This document shows, piece after piece, positions 6,717 to 12,161 of a DNA stretch of 12,161 nucleotides. This stretch comes from Gemmatimonadota bacterium (GTDB lineage Bacteria; Gemmatimonadota; Gemmatimonadetes; Longimicrobiales; Gaopeijiaceae): NCBI GenBank assembly GCA_018678395.1, contig JAHHMJ010000018.1:1-12161 (forward strand), given 5' to 3'. Positions within the stretch are counted from its first letter, which is position 1. Each line of letters begins with the position of its first letter. Both the position numbers and the translations under genes were made by a program. Under the pieces are notes generated by a model. That model was not told where the DNA came from, made no database searches, and saw only the letters and a list, made by a program, of their open reading frames with translations.

Positions 6717-7502
6717 ATGCCGACCTCCCGATCCATCCGCCGCGCGCTCTTGACCGCTTTCGCCGTCGCTCCGGTCTTCGCCGCTGGTGCCGCCTCCGCT
6801 CAGGACGTCGACGACACCCCGCCGTGGCCTCCCGTCGCCACCTTCTCGATCCTGGGCTACGACCCCGAGACGGGAGAGATCGGTGGGGCGGTGCAGTCGC
6901 GCGTGTTCTCGGTCGGGAACGGAGTGCTCTGGGGTGAGGCCGGGGTAGGCATGGTCGCGACCCAGGCCATCGTCGACGTCAGCTATGGGCCGCAGGGGTT
7001 GGACTTGCTGGAGCTCGGCCACTCGCCCGAGGTCGTCGTGCAGACGATCCTGGCCGCCGATCCGGATCCCGACCCCGAGCGCTGGACCGTCGAGGGACGG
7101 CAGTTCTCAGTGATGGATGCCGAAGGGAACGTCGCGACGCACACGGGCACGCGATCGAGCGCATGGGCGGGGCACGTCGTCGGCGAGAACGTCTCGGCGC
7201 AGGGCAACATTCTGGCCGGTCCCGAGGTGGTCCAAAGCATGGTGGACGCCTTCGAAGCCACCGAAGGGCACCTGTCGTTCAGGCTGATGGCCGCGTTGGA
7301 GGCGGGGCAGGCGGCGGGCGGTGACACCCGTGGCATGCAGTCGGCCGCGATGCTGGTCGTGGCGGAAGACGGCGGTGTGTGGCTCAACAACGACGTCGTG
7401 CTGCGACTGCAGGTCGACGACGCCGAGGACCCCATCGCCGAGCTCCGGCGCCTCGTGGAGATTGCCGGGCGCCAGCGGGATCGGATTCGGGGGCGGCGCT
7501 AG
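6717..7502 (+). CDS. Secreted DUF1028-family protein (Ntn-hydrolase-like fold)
   Basis: From ATG 6717 the protein is 261 residues. A Sec signal peptide with an AAGAASA|Q cleavage site precedes a full-length DUF1028 domain. The family signature is near the mature N-terminus: TFSILGYDPETGEIGGAVQS, then VGNGVLWGEAGVGMVATQA, with QGNILAGPEVV and DTRGMQSAAMLVV later. DUF1028 proteins resemble Ntn-hydrolases in fold and often sit near peptidases and amidases; their biochemical role is not well established. GGAG at 6709-6712 is the ribosome site, 4 bases from the ATG; an earlier in-frame ATG at 6639 lacks one and would spoil the signal peptide. The downstream neighbour is a secreted serine hydrolase with a look-alike upstream element, so the two may be co-regulated. 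Confidence 0.9.
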   Translation: MPTSRSIRRALLTAFAVAPVFAAGAASAQDVDDTPPWPPVATFSILGYDPETGEIGGAVQSRVFSVGNGVLWGEAGVGMVATQAIVDVSYGPQGLDLLELGHSPEVVVQTILAADPDPDPERWTVEGRQFSVMDAEGNVATHTGTRSSAWAGHVVGENVSAQGNILAGPEVVQSMVDAFEATEGHLSFRLMAALEAGQAAGGDTRGMQSAAMLVVAEDGGVWLNNDVVLRLQVDDAEDPIAELRRLVEIAGRQRDRIRGRR

Positions 7503-7602
7503 TCGTCCGGGGAGGACCCGGCGCGTTCGGCGGTGGCAGCCGTCCGCCTCGGGCCCGGGGTCGCTTCCGCGTGCGCCCTCGCGCCGCCCGCTCCTTTCGC
7601 CG

Positions 7603-7613
7603 TATCATCGCGC
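7603..7613 (+). promoter_or_regulatory. Possible -10 element, copy 2 of shared TATCATCGCGC
   Basis: This copy is identical to the 11-mer at 6681-6691 and ends its TATCAT hexamer 35 bases before the serine-hydrolase ATG. Both copies sit in short intergenic gaps ahead of secreted-protein genes, and the sequence just before each ATG is also alike (tCCC-ATG). No convincing -35 box is visible. Confidence 0.4.
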
Positions 7614-7643
7614 ACCCGCACGACCACCTCGGCCACGGCTCCC

Positions 7644-9095
7644 ATGATCCGTCATCGCAGCGCCCTCTTTCCGATCCTCGCCGTCCTTCCCGCCCTCCTC
7701 GCACCGAGCGCCTCGTCCGCTCAGCAGGAAGAGACCTACGACTACTGGGCGTTCCAGCGGGGCATGATCCAGCACGGTGTGCAGGCGATTCTTCAGTGCA
7801 ACGGGCTCTTCACGTCGAACCGCACCCTCGAGCAGGTCTTCGACCAGGAGCTCGCCTACCTGCGCGACCCGGTGGGTACGGCCGAGGGTGGGGACTACGA
7901 GGTCGACTGGGATCGCAAGGCGGTTGCGATCGGTGCGGGTCGTCCGGGTGAGCCGCCGACGATGCGCGCGGCCTTCCGCGACGGGATCGGGTGCGTGATC
8001 CTGCCGCCCGATCAGGACTTCGGCGACATCGACGCCCTGCCCATTCAGACGCTGGCGCCTCTCGAGGGCGATCCGGGGGCGATCGACTGGCCGATGGGGG
8101 ATCGCGATGCGACGGCGGACATCCCTGCGGGGGTCGATGCCGCCGCGTTGCAGGCGGCCTCGGATTGGTCCTTCGATCGGCCCGAACAGCAGGAGACCCT
8201 GAGCCTGCTGATCGTGCACGACGGCAAGATCATCCACGAGCGCTACGCCGACGACGTGGACATGAGCACGAAGACGCGCACCTGGTCGACGGCGAAGAGC
8301 ATCGCGGTCACGTTGATGGGGATGCTCGTCGACGAGGGACGGATGTCGCTCGACGAACCGCTGGGACTCGAGTGGCTGCCGCGCGTGCGCTCGCCGGAGA
8401 CCGATCCCCGGAACGCAATCACGCTGCGTCACCTGCTCAACATGTCGAGCGGGCTCGAGGTGGTGGACAACTCCGGGATGGAGTACGCCACGGGCTCGGG
8501 CATGTCGTACTGGGCCGGCGCCAGCTCGGTGCGCGGCGCACTCAGCCAGGCGCTCATTCGCGAGCCCGGGACGTTCTGGGACTATGAGAACTACGACACG
8601 CTGCTCGGCGTGCTCGCGATGAAGCTGGCGCTGGGCGACGACCAGACCTACCTGGAGTACCCCCGCAAAGCACTGCTCGACAGGCTCGGGATGCGCAACA
8701 CCTTCCTGTCGACCGATCGCTTCGGCGACTTCATCCTGAGCAGCCAGGTCTACACCAACGCCCGCGATCTCGCGCGCTTCGGCATGCTCTATCTCGACGG
8801 CGGCATGTGGGGTGGTGAGCGGTTGATCTCGGAGAACTGGATCGACTTCGTGCGCACGCCGGCGCCCGCTACCGCCGAGCTCGGCAACCAGTACGGCGGC
8901 CAGTGGTGGCTCGTGCCGGACAACGTCACCAACGTGCCGAAGGATGCCTACTCGACCGCCGGCAACCGGGGCCAGTACGTGCTGGTCGTGCCCTCGCACG
9001 ACCTCGTGATCGTGCGTCGCGGCCTCGACTGGGGTCGCCAGGGCTTCAACCGCTGGGAGCTCCTGGCCGAGGTGCTGAAGGCGTTCCCGGAGTAG
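7644..9095 (+). CDS. Secreted beta-lactamase-family (CubicO-type) serine hydrolase
   Basis: From ATG 7644 the protein is 483 residues with a Sec signal peptide (cleavage after SASSA, about residue 26). Residues 30-160 form an N-terminal accessory region with two cysteines (C52 in ILQCNGLF, C117 in GIGCVIL) that could pair; such a region is common in this subclass. The catalytic domain follows: nucleophile motif S215-T-A-K218, tyrosine motif Y314-E-N316, and a third motif replaced by STAGNRGQ around 437-444, as usual in serine hydrolases that are not true penicillinases. QYGGQWWL and VLVVPSHDLVIV close the fold. It probably hydrolyses an ester or amide in the periplasm; nothing indicates antibiotic resistance. 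No Shine-Dalgarno is seen. The stop lies 5 bp from the convergent GAPDH stop. Confidence 0.92.
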   Translation: MIRHRSALFPILAVLPALLAPSASSAQQEETYDYWAFQRGMIQHGVQAILQCNGLFTSNRTLEQVFDQELAYLRDPVGTAEGGDYEVDWDRKAVAIGAGRPGEPPTMRAAFRDGIGCVILPPDQDFGDIDALPIQTLAPLEGDPGAIDWPMGDRDATADIPAGVDAAALQAASDWSFDRPEQQETLSLLIVHDGKIIHERYADDVDMSTKTRTWSTAKSIAVTLMGMLVDEGRMSLDEPLGLEWLPRVRSPETDPRNAITLRHLLNMSSGLEVVDNSGMEYATGSGMSYWAGASSVRGALSQALIREPGTFWDYENYDTLLGVLAMKLALGDDQTYLEYPRKALLDRLGMRNTFLSTDRFGDFILSSQVYTNARDLARFGMLYLDGGMWGGERLISENWIDFVRTPAPATAELGNQYGGQWWLVPDNVTNVPKDAYSTAGNRGQYVLVVPSHDLVIVRRGLDWGRQGFNRWELLAEVLKAFPE

Positions 9096-9100
9096 AGGCC

Positions 9101-10360
9101 CTAGTCCAACTGGCTCCGGACGTAGACGGTCAGGTCGCCCAGGAGGTTCGTGTAGCTCCCGTATTCGTTGTCGTACCACCCGCACACCTTGGCGTGGGTG
9201 ACCGGCACCTGGACCACGGGGTCGGTCGATTCCAGGAGAGCGGGATCGAGACCCTCGAGGCCCCGCAGGTCGAGATCGACGAAGCCCGTGCGGGTGTGGG
9301 TCTCCACACCCTCGATGACGACCGCCGCCTTCATGCCGCTCACGTCGGCCGAGACGTTCTGCTCCTCCGAGTAGACCAGCAGTCCCTTCGCCTCTCCCTC
9401 GGCCACGGAGCGGTAGATGTCGTTGAGGGCCTGCCGGGTCACGCTGGACTGCCCGTCGTCGTCCAGCCTGGACTGGAAGGTCATGTTCAGGATGATCAGG
9501 GATTCGGTGGGTACCGGGATGCGGACCGAATCGGCCATGAAGCCGACCTCGGCGATCTCGGGGATGACCTGCTCCAGCGCGGCAGCCGCGTTGGTGGAGG
9601 TGAGGATGACGTTGTTCAGGATGCTCCGGCTGCGCCGCAGGTCCTTCGCCCCGGCCTTGGGCACGTTGTCCAGAACGCTCTGAGTGTTGGTCACGGCGTG
9701 GACCGTACTCATGCTGGCCGTGAGCACGTTGGAGTAGCGCAGCCGGTCCAGGATCGGCTTGACCATGTGGGCCAGGGCCGTCGTGGTGCAGGAGGCCGCC
9801 GAGACGAGGTCGTGACGCGCGGGGTCGAAGAGCTCGTGGTTGATGCCGTAGATCAGCAGAGCGGAGTCGTCGGGTAGGCTCCGCGCCTTGTCCTTGATCT
9901 TGAAGGCTGCGCTGTACACCACCTTCTCGGCCCCGGCCGCGCGGTGGCCTCGGAGCGAGCCGCCGGGCGCGTCCAGCGGGTCGGTCGGGTCGCCGAAGGC
10001 CCCCGTGGTGTCCACCACCACACGCACTCCATGGTCTCGCCAGCCGATGTCCTTCGGATTCCGGGCTTCACGGAGGATCTGCACAGGGGTGTCGGCCACC
10101 CGCAGGATGCCGCGCTCGCGGTCCTCGATGCGGATGCAGGGCTCGGCGCCCACGCCGAACAGGAAGTGGTGCATCCGCCCGTAGGTGGAGTCCTTCTCGA
10201 TGGTCTGGCAGACGTCTTCGAGGCTGCGGCCCGCCTCCCGGCCCAGGTTGACCACCAGGCGGGGGAAGTGCCGGCGGGCGACGTGGTGCCAGACCGTCAG
10301 CTTTCCGATCCTCCCCAGACCGTTGATTCCCAGCGCCTCGGTTTGCGGCAGGCCGCTCAT
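9101..10360 (-). CDS. gap: Glyceraldehyde-3-phosphate dehydrogenase, long divergent form
   Basis: The 419-residue protein starts at ATG 10360-10358. GAPDH landmarks appear in order: the Rossmann motif GINGLGRIGK (11-20), KDSTYGR (56-62), catalytic Cys191 in SAASCTTTAL, catalytic His221 in STVHAVTNTQ, RRSRSILNNVILTST (242-256), RIPVPTESLIILNM and WYDNEYGSYTNLLGDL near the end. It is about 80 residues longer than the usual 330-340, with extra sequence around 67-135 and 300-390. The usual SCTTNC is SCTTTA, and where most NAD-type enzymes have an Asp after the second strand (VAIND) this reads VVNLG. The enzyme should interconvert glyceraldehyde-3-phosphate and 1,3-bisphosphoglycerate; cofactor preference may be altered. 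It lies 16 bp after the PPDK-like gene, in the same operon. Confidence 0.92.
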   Translation of the reverse strand: MSGLPQTEALGINGLGRIGKLTVWHHVARRHFPRLVVNLGREAGRSLEDVCQTIEKDSTYGRMHHFLFGVGAEPCIRIEDRERGILRVADTPVQILREARNPKDIGWRDHGVRVVVDTTGAFGDPTDPLDAPGGSLRGHRAAGAEKVVYSAAFKIKDKARSLPDDSALLIYGINHELFDPARHDLVSAASCTTTALAHMVKPILDRLRYSNVLTASMSTVHAVTNTQSVLDNVPKAGAKDLRRSRSILNNVILTSTNAAAALEQVIPEIAEVGFMADSVRIPVPTESLIILNMTFQSRLDDDGQSSVTRQALNDIYRSVAEGEAKGLLVYSEEQNVSADVSGMKAAVVIEGVETHTRTGFVDLDLRGLEGLDPALLESTDPVVQVPVTHAKVCGWYDNEYGSYTNLLGDLTVYVRSQLD

Positions 10361-10365
10361 GGTGT

Positions 10366-10371
10366 GCTCCT
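10366..10371 (-). promoter_or_regulatory. Ribosome binding site for gap
   Basis: On the minus strand AGGAGC (10371-10366) precedes the GAPDH ATG by 5 bases and lies within the 16-bp gap after the PPDK-like stop codon. This supports both the ATG at 10360 and tight translational linkage of the two genes. Confidence 0.7.
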
Positions 10372-10376
10372 AGAAG

Positions 10377-12161
10377 TCATGTTCTCGCAGGGCCCTGTAC
10401 TCGGGCGATGCGCACGGGGTGAGTGCCGAGATAGACCGACCCGTCCATCCCGCTGATGGACAGGGAGGATCCCGGCTCGAGAGGTCGCCCGGCCAGGGCC
10501 GCACGGCCCGTCGCCTCGTCGACGTCCAGCGTGCGACAGCCGACGACGCACGTCTTGCCCAGGCGTTTTGCGACTACAGCGGCGTGGCTCGTGGCTCCGC
10601 CGACCGTGGTGAGGATCCCGTCGGCCTCCAGGACCAGCGGGATGTCTTCGGGGACGGTGTCCGGCCTCAGGAGAATGACCGGCTCTCCGGGGTGGCGCCT
10701 CCGGACCCCGTCGATCTGGGCCTGGTTCAGCGCGACGCGACCACACAGAGCGCCACCCGCGGCCCCGATACCCGAGGCCACGTGGGCGCGCTCGAGAGCC
10801 GGCGACGACTCGAAGGTGGCCACGGTCGACTTCTCCGAGAGCACGATGTCGCGGGTCTGGAGGATGAAGAGGTCCCGGGGATCACCGCTCTCGAAGGTGA
10901 ACTCGATCTCCTGGTGGTTGAGCCGGTGCTCGAGAATCAGTCGTTGGGCGATGCCGCCCAGGGCCTCGTAGATGGCCGGGAAGGTGTGTGAGAGGGCCTC
11001 GGGGTCCCCACCTCCGCCGGATCGATGGGGCGTGAGGGGGGCGGTGGAGACCAGGCCGCTCACCACGTCGTCGCCCTGGCCCTGGACGATGAAGTCGCCG
11101 CGGAGCTCGAGGCGATGGCCGCCGCTCGTGGCCTCTCGGGTCATGGCGACGCCGGTGCCCGAGTTCCGATCCAGGTTGCCGAAGACCATGGCCTGGATGA
11201 TGACCGCCGTGCCCCAATCGCCTGCGATCTGCATCTCGCGGCGGTAGACGCGGGCGGTGTCCGAGTCCCACGATCGCAGGACCAACTCCACGCAATCCAG
11301 GAGCTGTCGCGCCGGGTCGTCGGTGATGGCGATGTCGTGGTCCAGGGTGAGGACGCGATAGCCGTGGGCCAGGTCGCGCATCTGTTCGGGAGACAGCCGT
11401 GCCTTCTTGGGGACGCCCGCCCGGACCTTCGCCTCCCGCATCAGCTCGTCGTAGAGATCCCGGCTCAAGCCGTTGCTCATTCCCCAGAACTGCAGGAACC
11501 GGCGATAGGCGTCCCAGACGGCCCAACCTCGTCCCGGGCGGTGGGCCATGGTGGCGGCCAGCCCGGGGTGTAGCCCCACGTTCAGGAAGCTGTCCAGCAT
11601 CCCGGGCATGCTCAGGGGCGCGCCGCCCCGCACCGACAGCAACAGGGGACGATCCGGGTCGCCGAAGCGGGCCCCGCCTCGGCCGACCAGGCCTGCGGCC
11701 CTGCGCAGGATCGCCTGGCCCAGGGCATCGTCGGAGACGATCGGGCGGGAGGTGCGGCAGCGGGAGAGTCCCGTGGTGAGAATGAACCCGGGCGGGACGG
11801 GGAAGCCGTGGTGACACAGCCGCTTCAGCATGTACCCCTTGTTGCCCAACAGCATCACGCCGTCGCGGGGGTCGTCGCCCCGATCCAGCTCGACCATCCA
11901 CTCGTCGGGGCTGGCGGGCGCCGGGTCGGTGGGCTCCGCCGGGGCCAGCCCGGGCCGTGCGTCGTCCAGGCGGCGAAGGACCCGGCCCACGAGGCCGTCC
12001 AGCAGCTGGAGCCCGAAGGTGTCGGCGATGAGGTCCCGGAGGAACGGCTCCGAGACGTAGAGGAGCGCCTCCTCCCGGCCGGACCCTGGGCCGTGGTCGA
12101 GGAGGCCGCGATCGAGCAGGCGACCCGCCACGATCCGGAGCACGTCCTCGTAGCGGTCCAG
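10377..12161 (-). CDS. PPDK-like ATP-grasp and phosphohistidine protein lacking PEP/pyruvate barrel; 5' end beyond window
   Basis: The frame is open from the window edge to TGA at 10379-10377, giving 594 visible residues. Numbered from the edge, residues 1-95 are a helical segment I cannot place plus a Pro/Ala linker. The PPDK ATP-grasp follows: LLGNKGYMLK (about 104-113), PVPPGF, SVRGGAPLSMPGMLDSFLNV (176-195), GTAVIIQAMVFGN, SGTGVAMTR and IEFTFE...ILQTRD. The swivelling phosphohistidine domain has GGATSHAAVVAKRLGKTCVV with catalytic His526. In ordinary PPDK a barrel of some 350-400 residues that binds PEP/pyruvate comes next; here the protein ends 68 residues after the His, and the next gene is gap. 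It may autophosphorylate from ATP and phosphate and pass the phosphoryl group to another protein. The true start is outside the window. Confidence 0.88.
   Translation of the reverse strand: MDRYEDVLRIVAGRLLDRGLLDHGPGSGREEALLYVSEPFLRDLIADTFGLQLLDGLVGRVLRRLDDARPGLAPAEPTDPAPASPDEWMVELDRGDDPRDGVMLLGNKGYMLKRLCHHGFPVPPGFILTTGLSRCRTSRPIVSDDALGQAILRRAAGLVGRGGARFGDPDRPLLLSVRGGAPLSMPGMLDSFLNVGLHPGLAATMAHRPGRGWAVWDAYRRFLQFWGMSNGLSRDLYDELMREAKVRAGVPKKARLSPEQMRDLAHGYRVLTLDHDIAITDDPARQLLDCVELVLRSWDSDTARVYRREMQIAGDWGTAVIIQAMVFGNLDRNSGTGVAMTREATSGGHRLELRGDFIVQGQGDDVVSGLVSTAPLTPHRSGGGGDPEALSHTFPAIYEALGGIAQRLILEHRLNHQEIEFTFESGDPRDLFILQTRDIVLSEKSTVATFESSPALERAHVASGIGAAGGALCGRVALNQAQIDGVRRRHPGEPVILLRPDTVPEDIPLVLEADGILTTVGGATSHAAVVAKRLGKTCVVGCRTLDVDEATGRAALAGRPLEPGSSLSISGMDGSVYLGTHPVRIARVQGPART

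Noticed and set aside
7550..7557. Palindrome CGGGCCCG as an operator or terminator
   Set aside because: Eight GC-only bases are expected by chance in this DNA, and no T-run follows.
7533..7643. N-terminal extension of the serine hydrolase by 37 codons
   Set aside because: It would bury the signal peptide and include the putative -10 element; ATG 7644 gives a normal Sec signal.
7605..9185. Long open minus-strand frame of 526 codons opposite the serine hydrolase
   Set aside because: His/Arg/Val-rich shadow frame without motifs; the plus-strand gene has a signal peptide and STAK/YEN motifs.
8903..9877. Plus-strand frame of 324 codons across the serine hydrolase end and the GAPDH gene
   Set aside because: It runs across two well-supported genes in other frames and shows no family features.

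Overview
The window is GC-rich with tightly packed genes. Starts are GTG as well as ATG, and exported lipoproteins and hydrolases are unusually dense. The mix of lipoproteins ending in ...AC lipoboxes, a DUF1028 protein, a CubicO-type serine hydrolase, an imidazolonepropionase-like amidohydrolase and an HxlR regulator with an SCP2-like tail is what I would expect of an environmental Gram-negative, most plausibly Gemmatimonadota. That placement is an inference from gene style; no rRNA or other marker gene is present.

Layout. (1) 1-795, minus: a lipoprotein of unknown function whose 3' end runs off the window. It is divergent from (2) 1016-2053, plus: a lipoprotein with a zinc-metalloprotease HExxH motif. 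(3) 2072-2809, minus: an HxlR/DUF24 regulator, divergent from (4) 2912-4246, plus: a vanadium-haloperoxidase/PAP2-superfamily lipoprotein. A 17-bp perfect-armed palindrome, a good candidate operator, lies between them. (5) 4326-5690, minus: an exported metal-dependent amidohydrolase. (6) 5691-6020: a 330-bp gap that holds a 55-codon gene relic. (7) 6021-6590, plus: a small lipoprotein of unknown function. (8) 6717-7502, plus: a secreted DUF1028 protein. (9) 7644-9095, plus: a secreted beta-lactamase-family serine hydrolase. (10) 9101-10360, minus: an unusually long GAPDH. (11) 10377 to the edge, minus: a PPDK-like ATP-grasp plus phosphohistidine protein that ends before the usual PEP/pyruvate barrel. 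Genes 10 and 11 form an operon.

From 1 to about 9.1 kb nearly every product is predicted to be exported, and several are hydrolases of amide, peptide or ester-like bonds. This suggests an envelope scavenging or turnover island, although divergent and convergent arrangements show it is not one operon. The last 3 kb is cytoplasmic central carbon metabolism (three-carbon phosphate chemistry) and meets the island tail to tail with only 5 bp between stop codons.

The points most worth a second look are the PPDK-like protein without its catalytic barrel coupled to a divergent GAPDH, the HxlR regulator/palindrome/haloperoxidase-like pair, the non-canonical zinc-binding motif in the metalloprotease, and the relic at 5751-5918. 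I see no tRNA, rRNA, CRISPR array, insertion sequence or phage gene.
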